64,000 bases of DNA from Rs1 sp000416275 (GTDB lineage Bacteria > Pseudomonadota > Gammaproteobacteria > Pseudomonadales > Balneatricaceae), in assembly GCA_965243635.1 (NCBI GenBank), contig OZ251574.1, positions 3,410,001-3,474,000 on the forward strand, in the 5' to 3' direction. The notes beneath the pieces are model-generated. The model saw nothing but the letters and a program-made list of their open reading frames with translations. It was not told the origin of the DNA and did no database searches. Position 1 is the first letter of the stretch; the number at the start of each line of letters is the position of its first letter. The position numbers and the translations under genes are program-made. Positions 56,801 through 64,000 of this stretch are shown here, piece by piece.

Positions 56801-57569
56801 AGTCCTGAATTAACGCCAGTAAGTCATCTTCTGCTGCACTGCTATTAATCGTCGCTATCAACGCTTTGCGCAATACGCCTTGAGCGGTTAAAAACTGCTG
56901 CCACTTTAACAGCAGTGGGAATTCTGTGTAATCGGGGCTGAGTTGCACGTTGTGCAAGTTTAAATAGCCGCGAATTTTGCTTAACAGTTTATCGGGGGTA
57001 CTATAGCTGGCCAAAATTTCGACGGCCAGCTCAGTATCTGCCGCGTACAGTTGAGTGCGCCAAAAATCCAGCAGCGCCTGGCGCACAATGTCAGTATCAT
57101 CGTTAATTAACTCGGTATTAAAACTAGCACCCGATTCAAAGGCGTGCTGTTTGAGCATGCGCTGACAAAAACCATGAATAGTAAATACCGAGGCCTGATC
57201 CATTTCCGAGGCGGCAAACTCCAAATCCAATACCGCGCGCTGATGATCAAGATGCTGTGCCAGCAATTTTTCGATAAAAGGGTCTTCACTGGTGCCCAGC
57301 ACAAAAGCGATGCGCGCCTCTTGAATACGACTGCGAATTCGCTCTCGCAGCTCTTGAGTGGCGGCCTCGGTAAAAGTGACCACTAAAATCTGATCAACTT
57401 CTAAAGAATTTTCCCGCCCTAAGCCCAACAGCAATCGTAAATACAAGGCCGCTAAAGTGTAAGTTTTGCCGGTGCCGGCACTGGCTTCAATCAGCGCTTG
57501 CCCGGTCAGTGGCAAGGTTAATGGATCTAATTGTTCAGGCGCCTGCAGCATTGAAATAGTTGTCGGCAT
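53874..57569 (-). CDS. recB: Exonuclease V (RecBCD) beta subunit RecB
   Basis: RecB is the 3'-5' helicase and nuclease subunit. The 1231-residue protein has Walker A IEASAGTGKTYTLAALYLRL near residue 28, FALIDEFQDTDPEQYSIF (motif II), TIHKSKGLEYEIVYLPF and YVAITRAAQ motifs. The C-terminal nuclease core is YYVIDYKSNYLG, with the Asp and Lys of the catalytic DxK. The ATG at 57569 shares a base with the recC stop (TGATG) and has GAGGGGG upstream. The GTG at 57572 is less likely. Length is close to E. coli (1180). Confidence 0.96.
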   Translation of the reverse strand: MPTTISMLQAPEQLDPLTLPLTGQALIEASAGTGKTYTLAALYLRLLLGLGRENSLEVDQILVVTFTEAATQELRERIRSRIQEARIAFVLGTSEDPFIEKLLAQHLDHQRAVLDLEFAASEMDQASVFTIHGFCQRMLKQHAFESGASFNTELINDDTDIVRQALLDFWRTQLYAADTELAVEILASYSTPDKLLSKIRGYLNLHNVQLSPDYTEFPLLLKWQQFLTAQGVLRKALIATINSSAAEDDLLALIQDSSVDKRSYSKRYLPNWYAKLVGFAAGEKAPFKELLKFSQSQLEDKSKTEAVPRHPVFVQIAEFCEQQINFKAVIFCKALAAVRHNMQIEKQKNQQLSFDDLLHKLAHALQGESGDALVKAIRKQYPFALIDEFQDTDPEQYSIFATLYAIPTEQPGAIAAESEISRSVAEDPDSSSDSSVEALGLLMIGDPKQSIYAFRGADIFTYMKARQQVVKHYTLATNWRSSKAMINATNQLFGRSPAAFIYQQDIPFYPVSATSKASSLTINSQPIPALSFFYRDEMLNNDQYLLESASTCAAQIDRLLQSAKLNDQPVTPADIAVLVRDRKEAALVQKALLQVQVDSVFMSNRENVYTVHGARELQYILQAVNEPSNERLLRTALATELLQLNARELFDLNQDELAWEALVEEFVDYRKIWWRSGVLAMLHALLQKRGLAQRWLSFNEGERRLTDYLHLAELLQQASAELESNETLIRFLQDKRAQPANQSQEQQLRLDSDRSRVTVITIHKSKGLEYEIVYLPFACRYRQASSILFHDDAGQAILDLETTDNQQQIEKEQLAEDLRLLYVAITRAAQACFIGMANVCLRKKSVWQKTAIGYLLTYIKSADADQPAVHLNDLDLPQVLQLLAQQCADIQTIDATAIDLEQGELFGALIDDLADRQTDTATVLRARNFQRVINHQWRVTSYSALAKDAQHAPLINSQVGLAHSTALENDHLDLEVLDESELLVSDPVEKSIFSFAKGAVAGTFLHSIYEEIDFSSADNSELLAVLAQKLPLSGYDLAWLPTLAAFIDQSLDVVLTTPSAEQNFTLRSITPANRLVEMEFILPFKAIDCTTINKLLAAHEPLSQRAGALVFSRVAGMLKGFIDLTVRANGQYYVIDYKSNYLGDQLSDYQADNMQLAMIDHRYDFQYVLYTLALHRLLRSRLADYDYDKDIGGVFYLFLRGMSVGAESGVFYSKPKRELIESLDRLFEGER

Positions 57570-60500
57570 CACTCATCCCCCTCACTATCTATCACTAAAT
57601 ACTCGGCGAGAGGTGCCAGTATCTGCTGATTTACCGCCATCAAACCACTGCTGATGTTTTGCCATTTAGGAAACACTCGCTGAATATAAGGATCTGCAAA
57701 ATTATTGTAATTGCTTTCTACGTCGCGTAAAAACACCGTGAGATCATCAGCATTAAATAGCTGCCAACCTAAATCTGGCAACCAGCTAAGCGGCTTCTGC
57801 AGCCCTTGTCGGTACAACTGAAGCAACTCGGTCAAATAGTCGATCGCCTGCTCTGTAGCCACCGCTCTAAAGTGAAATTGTTGGTTTATAGCTCTAAAAT
57901 AAGTAGCGTGATCACAGCCATTTGCGCAGGCGGCTAGATGCTCAACCCAAGTGCAGATGTAGCTGCGCCCACTGCTATTGGCCGCACTGTATTTAACCAC
58001 CCCGATCTCATAAAGTGGCTCGATCCATCCTTGTAATTGCAAATTATCTATCTCTAAATCGAAGCTTAACCGGCGTTTAGTACCGGTGATCAACGGCGCT
58101 ACTTTTTCTGCTAGCTCAGTGGCATCCTGCAGATTTTTACTCAGCAGCTTGCTGCCGGCGTGGCCGATGGGCAGCAAACCTGAGGCGCCCAGGTAATCGT
58201 TAAAGCCGAGCAGATCTTTTTCCAATAATGCGCTCTGCAGCAATCGATCACGTAATATATAGTTATCTAAGCCCGCGAGCGCAAAGGGCTCTTCGTCTTC
58301 CACCATAACTGCATCATCGACAAAGTTAACTTGCAGTTTATGTTGCAAGAAATAGCGCACTGGCTGACGAAAAAAACTAACCAGTGAGGTTAACGCTAAG
58401 CTTTCAAGCTCGCTCGCTGGTAAGGTTTGGATGAAATTGGCCCCCTGCTGAGTAGGAACGGTGTCAGCTATAGGTAACCATTGTTCTGCGTAGCTAAAAA
58501 AACGGCTGTGCTGCTCAAAATAGCGTCGGTGATAAGCCGTTAAAGGGTGCTCTAAAATCAACTGCTGTAGCAGCTGCGCGCTCTGCTGCTGAATTTTTAA
58601 TACCAGCTGCCCGCCAGTTGCATCGGAGCCTTCAGCTTCGACTAATAAAGAGCCTTTAGCCTCAGACAATAAAAAGCCTTCAGCTTTTGTCGATGAAGAG
58701 CTGTTAGCCGCAGCTAATAAAGAGTCATGCGCAGCCTGCGAACCTTCGCTACCTTCATCTGGCTCTAAAAAATAGCCCTGCTGTGCGTACTCTAAAAGTT
58801 CGCTAATCAACACCGAGGGCGCCCGGGAGCTATTATCGGCAATCGAGCGTCCGACATAGCTAACATACAATTTAGCAGTTGCCGACAATAGCGCCTCTAG
58901 AAATAGATATCGGTCGTCGTCGCGTCTCGACCGATCCCCTTTGCGGCCGTGCTCGGCCATTAAGTCAAAGCCCATAGCGGGAACTGATCTTGGGTAATCG
59001 CCATCATTCATCCCCAGCAAACAGACTACTTTGAAGGGGATGGCGCGCATCGGCATTAAGGTACAAAAGTTAATTTGTCCGGATAAGAAACGCTGCCCGG
59101 AGCGCTGCGCGGTTAAACTCTGCTGCAAATAATCTAGTACTATTTCAGCGGGAATTGACTGCTGATAATCCACTTCATCGATCGTGGTCTGTAATTTTTC
59201 AAGGCAAGTGTAAATTATTTCTATGGCCGCTAAGTCACTGTCATCTGGCAGATATAAATCGTCGACCAACTGATGAAAAAAAGCGAGCCACTCCACAATA
59301 TTACTGCTGCCACTAAAGGCTAGTTTACAGCGTTGCAACACCTCGACGAAACTAGCCAACTGGCCGAGAATAGGAGCGTCCAGCCCTTCAATTTGCGAAT
59401 ACGGAGCGATCCCCTGCCAGGTTTGATTGACCTCACCTAAAGCAAAGCCGGCAAACATTCTATCTAGGCCAAACTGCCAGCTATTTTGCGCAAAGCTGGG
59501 CAGTGCTAATTCTGCTCGGTTGTCGGCATCTAGCCCCCACTTTATTCCAGACTCTAAAATCCAATTTCGCAGTTGATCAAATTTAGCTTCGTCTAACTCA
59601 AAGCGTCGCAACAGTGCCGGTAAAGATAATAGCTCCAGCACATCCGATGCTCCATAGCGGCTTTTTATCATCGTCAGTAACGACAGAAAATTGGCGATCA
59701 GCGGCGATTCTTGTTGGGCATTTCTATCGGAAATCGAAAAAGGCAAATAGTGACGAGGCTTAGCTTGACCAAATACCGCTTCCACAAAAGGGCTGTAGGC
59801 GGAGACATCGGGCATCATCACAATAATATCCCGGGGCTCAAGTGCCGGGTCCTGCTCGAGCATTGCCAGTATTTGGTCTTGCAGAACTTCTACTTCACGC
59901 ATCGCACTGTGACAACAGTGCACGCTGATCGAATCATCATTGCGAGTGATCGCTAAGCGCTGCTGATCTGAGCCTGTTTTGGCTTGCTGATCCTCGGTAG
60001 TGGAGCGTCTATTACGCAAAGATAAAATATCACTTTGCATCGATTTTAAGAGACTGCTGTTATCGTCAGCGCCGAACAGCTGCACCTCTGGGAGCTCCAA
60101 TTGGCCGAGCATATACAGATAGTCGCGCCCTAATTTTCCCATCGAGGCCAGCAGTGGATTCCCTTGTTCATAGGCACTTAACTGGGCAATTTTTGCCTGA
60201 TCAGCTTGATCGTTGCGCCGCGCGAGTTTGCCTAAATAGCGCTTATCGACAATATCACTCCAAAATTGTCGACAGGGATTGGCCACCATTAAATGAATAT
60301 CGCAGCGTTTGCCTAACGCGACTAAAGCTTGTAAATAATTTTCTGGCAGCGCCGAAATACCAAACACAAAAATCCGCTGTGGCAATTCAGCACTCGTTGA
60401 ATTTTCCTCAAAGGAGCTCTCTATCGCTTTAATAAAGGCGTCAAACATGTTGGCTCGATGCCAATGCGGGAAGTTTCTGCGCTGCGTATCGGCAACAATT

Positions 60501-61009
60501 GCCCGCCACAAAATCGGCTGCCACAACTGCTCATCTACAGCTGGCGCATTATTCTGCTGCTCCCACTGGGCGATCCAATCCGGCCGATAAACTAAGTATT
60601 GATCAAACAGATCGGCAATTTTTTCACACAGCTGGTAAAGCTTAATCGGCGCCTTATCATCCGCCATATAGTGGGCGAGGGCCCGAAACTCTAGTTGAGG
60701 TAAGTACTCGGGCAGAATTCGCATTAAAATCCAGCTGATACTCTCCTTTGAGTATGCGGAGCGCTCGGGGACATCGACCAGCAGTTGTGAAAATGTTCGC
60801 CAGAGGAAACTGGCCGGTAGCGGGAAATCAATATTAGCGGCAATTTTTAAACGCTGTGCTAATTCGAGTTTCAGCCACTGCGCCATTCCTGGGCTCTGTA
60901 CCAGTATTTGCTCGGCAGAAAAAGGATCTCTAATCGGCTCACGACTGATCATTTCTACGAGTACATCGCGCAGCATATCGAGTGAATTAGAGTGATAAAC
61001 TTTTAACAA
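57569..61009 (-). CDS. recC: Exonuclease V (RecBCD) gamma subunit RecC
   Basis: RecC holds RecB and RecD and recognises Chi. The 1146-residue protein has the family N-terminus: (M)LKVYHSNSLDML, then ILVQSPGMAQWLKLELAQ and NIDFPLPASFLWRTF. The TTG at 61009 aligns with the E. coli start MLRVYHSN and has AGGTGG upstream. The GTG at 61048 adds 13 residues without homology. Other landmarks are FGISALPENYLQAL and LLGMNDGDYPRSVPAMGFDL. A degenerate 8-residue repeat insertion lies near residues 760-795. It is the first gene of recC-recB-recD, with no ptrA between. Confidence 0.94.
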   Translation of the reverse strand: MLKVYHSNSLDMLRDVLVEMISREPIRDPFSAEQILVQSPGMAQWLKLELAQRLKIAANIDFPLPASFLWRTFSQLLVDVPERSAYSKESISWILMRILPEYLPQLEFRALAHYMADDKAPIKLYQLCEKIADLFDQYLVYRPDWIAQWEQQNNAPAVDEQLWQPILWRAIVADTQRRNFPHWHRANMFDAFIKAIESSFEENSTSAELPQRIFVFGISALPENYLQALVALGKRCDIHLMVANPCRQFWSDIVDKRYLGKLARRNDQADQAKIAQLSAYEQGNPLLASMGKLGRDYLYMLGQLELPEVQLFGADDNSSLLKSMQSDILSLRNRRSTTEDQQAKTGSDQQRLAITRNDDSISVHCCHSAMREVEVLQDQILAMLEQDPALEPRDIIVMMPDVSAYSPFVEAVFGQAKPRHYLPFSISDRNAQQESPLIANFLSLLTMIKSRYGASDVLELLSLPALLRRFELDEAKFDQLRNWILESGIKWGLDADNRAELALPSFAQNSWQFGLDRMFAGFALGEVNQTWQGIAPYSQIEGLDAPILGQLASFVEVLQRCKLAFSGSSNIVEWLAFFHQLVDDLYLPDDSDLAAIEIIYTCLEKLQTTIDEVDYQQSIPAEIVLDYLQQSLTAQRSGQRFLSGQINFCTLMPMRAIPFKVVCLLGMNDGDYPRSVPAMGFDLMAEHGRKGDRSRRDDDRYLFLEALLSATAKLYVSYVGRSIADNSSRAPSVLISELLEYAQQGYFLEPDEGSEGSQAAHDSLLAAANSSSSTKAEGFLLSEAKGSLLVEAEGSDATGGQLVLKIQQQSAQLLQQLILEHPLTAYHRRYFEQHSRFFSYAEQWLPIADTVPTQQGANFIQTLPASELESLALTSLVSFFRQPVRYFLQHKLQVNFVDDAVMVEDEEPFALAGLDNYILRDRLLQSALLEKDLLGFNDYLGASGLLPIGHAGSKLLSKNLQDATELAEKVAPLITGTKRRLSFDLEIDNLQLQGWIEPLYEIGVVKYSAANSSGRSYICTWVEHLAACANGCDHATYFRAINQQFHFRAVATEQAIDYLTELLQLYRQGLQKPLSWLPDLGWQLFNADDLTVFLRDVESNYNNFADPYIQRVFPKWQNISSGLMAVNQQILAPLAEYLVIDSEGDE
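58629..58724 (-). repeat. Four degenerate 24 bp tandem repeats inside recC
   Basis: Units of 24 bp at 58629, 58653, 58677 and 58701 share the frame of gene codons and end AATAAAGAG or similar on the plus strand. They encode 8-residue units rich in Leu, Ser, Ala, Glu and Gly, such as EGFLLSEAKG and SLLVEAEGS. As they are in frame they lengthen RecC without breaking it. Confidence 0.8.
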
Positions 61010-61053
61010 GGAGCCACCTACATAATGATCTAATGGATATCCACTCACTGACC

Positions 61054-61132
61054 CCTGAAACCGTGGCTTGAAAGTGAATACGGATTGTAAGAGATTGGTT
61101 TTACGATGGAATTAAAAAATGTTAACTGCAGC
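61054..61132 (-). mobile_element. 209 bp family, half copy 7 upstream of recC
   Basis: One end only: CCTGAAACCGTGGCTTGAAA, then GTGAATACGGATTGTAAG and GGAATTAAAAAATGTTAACT. It matches the left half of copy 3 at most positions and then stops. It lies 45 bp upstream of the recC TTG start and so inside its leader or promoter. Confidence 0.65.
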
Positions 61133-61260
61133 ATAGCGACAGTGGACGGCTAGCTGATGTCATCCAAGTTTGGGAATAGCGCTCAATTAAAACTGAATAG
61201 CTCTGTGGATATATCCGTTGCTAGCTAGCGGGCAATCAAGCACCACCGCTGGGCTATTTA

Positions 61261-61449
61261 CTAACCATCGACGACAAGCTGCTCTTTTTCAAAACCATCC
61301 TCTAAGGTCCAAAACTCTTTACCCATTTCTACTTTTACCACCCCGGGAAAGCGCTTATTTAGGTATACGACAGCATCTTCAAGGGTCTCTATGTCACAGA
61401 GCATTACTCCACCGCGCTCATTTTCGGTACTAAAGATAAAACTCTTCAC
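61261..61449 (-). CDS. Small protein of 62 residues, unknown function
   Basis: The start is GTG at 61449 with AGGGGA upstream. It begins 17 bp after the MFS transporter stop, so it is probably the second gene of that transcript. The product (MKSFIFSTENERGGVMLCDIE..., then FPGVVKVEMGKEFWTLEDGFE) is acidic and soluble, with a mixed alpha/beta pattern. No family was recognised. Confidence 0.6.
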   Translation of the reverse strand: MKSFIFSTENERGGVMLCDIETLEDAVVYLNKRFPGVVKVEMGKEFWTLEDGFEKEQLVVDG

Positions 61450-61466
61450 GTCAAAATCCCCTATTA

Positions 61467-62654
61467 TTAATGTATCGCTTGCGCGGGTATTTTACGGGAA
61501 AAAAACCACACTACCAAGATAGAAATGACCACTACAACAATCATTAGTAAATTCATTTTTGTCCAGCCAATCGTCGCTTCCAACCAACCTGAACTTAAAG
61601 CTGAGACAGTGACCATCGAAAAGAGTATGAATTCATTGGCCGCTTGAGTTTTAGCTTTTTCATGTGGCTCATAAGCAGAAGTAACCAAGTGCGTGGCGCT
61701 GATAAACATAAAGTTCCAACCTAACCCTAACAGCACTAACCCAGCCCAAAAGTGCCAGAGACTCTGCCCGTCATAATTGACTGCGATACAGAGCAAAATA
61801 AGTACTGCGCCAGTTTGGGTAAGCACTACCGCACCAAATTTTCGAATCAATTTTGGAGTGATAAACGATGGTAAAAACATACCGAGCACGTGCCATTGAA
61901 TGACCCAGGCTGAATCGGTGAAGGTAAAACCATGATGATGCATAGCGAGAGGAGTTGCGGACATCAGCAAATTCATCACCACATAACCTACCGTGGCGGC
62001 AACCACCGATAATATAAAGATAGGTTGGCTGATAATTTCCAACAGAGGTCTGGCAACAAGCTGCACTTTTGACCCGGACATATACTCGGGAAATTCAGCC
62101 CTAGTTAGCAAAGCAAATGCCAAAACATTTAAAGCAACCACTCCTAAAAACGAGCCAGTAAAAGGATAATCGGCTATCCAATCTTTACTTTCTACCGCCA
62201 GAGCCGGCCCTAAAAAGGCGGCGAGCACCCCACCTAGCATCACAAATGAAATAGCTCTGCTCTTTTGCTCCGGTGCACAGGAATCAATCGCGGCGAATCG
62301 ATACAAAGTTCCAAAACCTATTCCGACCCCAAGCAAAAATGAGCCCATACAAAAGCCGACAAAACTGTGTAGAAAGAGCGCCGCAGTACAGCCCAGCGCC
62401 CCTAATATTCCCAGCGCATTTCCTAAATAAAAACCTTTTCGCCTACCCAATTTATGCATAATCAGCGATGCTGGAATAGTCGCGCTCATCAAACCGACAA
62501 ACTGCAGCGCCAATGGGAAAGTAATCAACGCATCCGTTGGCGCTAAACTCTGGCCTATTAAAGCCGCCATGGCGATCAATAAAATATTACCTGTGCCCAA
62601 CAATGCCTGACACAGCGAAAGAATGAAGACAGTTCTATTCATTGGTAAAATCAT
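61467..62654 (-). CDS. MFS transporter
   Basis: A 395-residue inner-membrane protein with about twelve helices. The cytoplasmic loop 2-3 reads MHKLGRRKGFYLG, the degenerate MFS motif A. FLLGVGIGFGTLYRF and VLLGLGWNFMFISATHLV are typical helix 4 and helix 10 glycine-rich segments. It resembles drug/metabolite MFS exporters of the YfcJ/YbjJ type, but no substrate can be assigned. It is likely co-transcribed with the 62-residue ORF. Confidence 0.87.
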   Translation of the reverse strand: MILPMNRTVFILSLCQALLGTGNILLIAMAALIGQSLAPTDALITFPLALQFVGLMSATIPASLIMHKLGRRKGFYLGNALGILGALGCTAALFLHSFVGFCMGSFLLGVGIGFGTLYRFAAIDSCAPEQKSRAISFVMLGGVLAAFLGPALAVESKDWIADYPFTGSFLGVVALNVLAFALLTRAEFPEYMSGSKVQLVARPLLEIISQPIFILSVVAATVGYVVMNLLMSATPLAMHHHGFTFTDSAWVIQWHVLGMFLPSFITPKLIRKFGAVVLTQTGAVLILLCIAVNYDGQSLWHFWAGLVLLGLGWNFMFISATHLVTSAYEPHEKAKTQAANEFILFSMVTVSALSSGWLEATIGWTKMNLLMIVVVVISILVVWFFSRKIPAQAIH

Positions 62655-63075
62655 CTCAAATGTTAAGTGTTATTATTTTTAATTGATCTAGTTAGGAAAA
62701 TTCACGATTTACAGTTTGTTATATTCAGCGAGTAATAGTTTAAAAAAAATTCGCATAGCAATGACTTTCGGATATCTGCTATATTTTTTTGCGTTGAGCT
62801 GAAACCCTGCATCATGATTAGCAATGCGTGAACCTCACTTCAATGCATTAAAATCAGTATAAAACAGCTATTTTTTGACCTTAATTAGAAGGTTAGGTCA
62901 ACTTACAGGAAAATAAATGCAAATGTTATGGATTATTCAAAAAATTACTAGGATCATCAGTTTTATGAACTATAATTAATGTAGGTGTATATTTAACGGC
63001 TTTGCTTTTAGTCATTGTATAGTTAACGGTTTAGCCTGCCTTATTATTTCCATTTCCATTGCTACGAGAACATAC
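62655..63075. other. Divergent intergenic region MFS gene / response regulator
   Basis: 420 bp, AT-rich, with no supported gene, repeat copy or RNA structure. It should contain both divergent promoters. Confidence 0.4.
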
Positions 63076-63870
63076 ATGAATTTAAGCAACCTTTTAGTAG
63101 TTTTAGTAGAGCCATCTAATCTGCAAAGATCTATTATTTTAAAAAATCTCGCTAAATTCGAAATCACCGAAGTTGAAGAGTGCACTTGCGGCCAAGACGC
63201 TTTAGATTTTATGGCCAACCAAGTACCTGACATAGTGATGAGCTCCATGCACTTACCCGATATGACTGGGACTGACATTGTCAGTAAAATGCGTGATGAT
63301 CAGCGTTTACAAGAAACAACCTTCATCTTAATCTCATCTGAAACCCACTATCGCTATTTAGAACCGGTTCGCCAAGCAGGTGCCATCGGTATTTTACCTA
63401 AGCCCTTTACTGAAAAAGAATTAGGCAAAGTACTGCACAGCACCTTAGATTACATCGACGACTATGAAACTGAGGTTACCGACGATGAATTTGAAAATTT
63501 ATCGGTGCTATTGGTGGATGACAGCAAAGTATCAAGATCGTATTTTAAGAATATTTTAACGAATTTAGGAGTCACCAAATTAGTTGAAGCTGTAGATGGC
63601 GCACAGGCCTTTGAAATATTTCAAACCCAACATTTTGATTTAGTGGTCACTGACTACAACATGCCAAATGTCGATGGCAAAGAGTTACTAGAGCTAATTA
63701 GACTAGACCCCATTCAGCCATCAGTGCCGGTTATGATGGTCACTTCCGAGCAAAACAAATCCTCACTGGCTGCCATCGAAAGCTCTGGTGTATCGGCCTT
63801 ATTAAAGAAACCACTTACTTATGATGTAATTAAGCGGATCATAATCAAACTAGTATTTGATGATATATAA
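63076..63870 (+). CDS. Response regulator with two receiver domains, the first lacking its phosphoacceptor
   Basis: The 264-residue protein consists of two REC domains and no output domain. The second (about 142-264) is complete: Asp148-Asp149, phosphoacceptor Asp193, Thr223 and Lys245. The first (about 5-125) keeps Lys109 but has Ser57 where the phosphoacceptor Asp should be (VMSSMHLPD against VVTDYNMPN), and Val-Glu-Pro instead of the acidic pair. It is therefore probably not phosphorylated there. No histidine kinase is adjacent. The role is unknown. It may act by protein contact like other stand-alone receivers. Confidence 0.85.
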   Translation: MNLSNLLVVLVEPSNLQRSIILKNLAKFEITEVEECTCGQDALDFMANQVPDIVMSSMHLPDMTGTDIVSKMRDDQRLQETTFILISSETHYRYLEPVRQAGAIGILPKPFTEKELGKVLHSTLDYIDDYETEVTDDEFENLSVLLVDDSKVSRSYFKNILTNLGVTKLVEAVDGAQAFEIFQTQHFDLVVTDYNMPNVDGKELLELIRLDPIQPSVPVMMVTSEQNKSSLAAIESSGVSALLKKPLTYDVIKRIIIKLVFDDI

Positions 63871-64000
63871 ATATTAGCGGTGTCCGCAAATTCAAAGCAT
63901 CACTCTTTATCAGCTAACAACTCACATTCTGGGCAGTGCCAACACTGCCCAACTATTTAGAAATCCCCTGAACGCCTACAGCCTAGCCCCAATCTTGGAT
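63871..64000. other. Window end, no gene seen
   Basis: 130 bp after the regulator. A short GGGCAGTG CCAA CACTGCCC hairpin (63932-63951) lies about 60 bp past the stop and is followed by AACTATTT. It could be a weak terminator for the regulator gene. Confidence 0.5.

Overview
This 64 kb window looks like chromosome of a Gammaproteobacterium, probably marine or brackish. Three things support this. The block pilD-coaE-yacG, then mutT, argJ and secA, is the usual gammaproteobacterial arrangement. There is a complete Na+-translocating NADH:quinone reductase operon (nqrABCDEF-apbE-nqrM) next to sthA. A recCBD locus, an Fnr/Anr-type regulator and recQ are also present. Composition is moderately AT-rich. 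No rRNA, tRNA, phage, CRISPR array or transposase gene was recognised.

Layout. 1-12.1 kb: end of pilD, coaE, yacG, mutT, argJ, secA, a small membrane protein, the metal-efflux gene fieF, a hydantoinase A-type ATPase, a DUF1289 Fe-S-like protein, a 1.1 kb gene-free block with two copies of a 209 bp element, and a YafJ-type glutamine amidotransferase. 12.4-19.3 kb: fnr/anr, apt, an EamA exporter, recQ-yqaA, a YecA-type protein, and a 44-codon remnant of a pyridoxamine-phosphate-oxidase-like gene. 19.5-25.7 kb: a minus-strand operon of tryptophan 2,3-dioxygenase, a LIV-type ABC importer (binding protein, H, M, G, F) and a 4HBT thioesterase. 26-28.3 kb: a GNAT enzyme, a lipoprotein and a small membrane protein. 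28.4-37.2 kb: sthA, nqrM, apbE and nqrF-A. 37.7-44.2 kb: aspS, an FmdB-type zinc ribbon, a HIT protein, a FemAB-like GNAT protein, a degenerate HD-GYP-like protein and a second DUF1289 protein. 44.3-47.9 kb: a large MscS channel translationally coupled to a membrane-cytochrome/[2Fe-2S] protein. 48.5-51 kb: pgi and pdxJ. 52-61 kb: recC-recB-recD. 61-64 kb: a small ORF, an MFS transporter and a two-receiver response regulator.

Functionally the window combines energy metabolism (NQR with its flavin transferase ApbE, assembly factor NqrM and the SthA transhydrogenase), DNA repair (RecBCD, RecQ), protein export (SecA) and an apparent tryptophan/aromatic uptake-and-oxidation operon.

The most distinctive content lies between the genes. 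One dispersed family is a 209 bp element with about 20 bp terminal inverted repeats: three full copies of identical length plus at least four internally deleted or decayed ones. A second is a 64 bp palindromic element (four copies) with 6 bp flanking direct repeats, one copy carrying a nested 116 bp insertion. Both behave like non-autonomous miniature transposable elements. The most interesting proteins are a catalytically degenerate HD-GYP-like protein, a membrane [2Fe-2S] sensor-like module coupled to an MscS channel, and a two-receiver regulator whose first receiver lacks its phosphoacceptor Asp.
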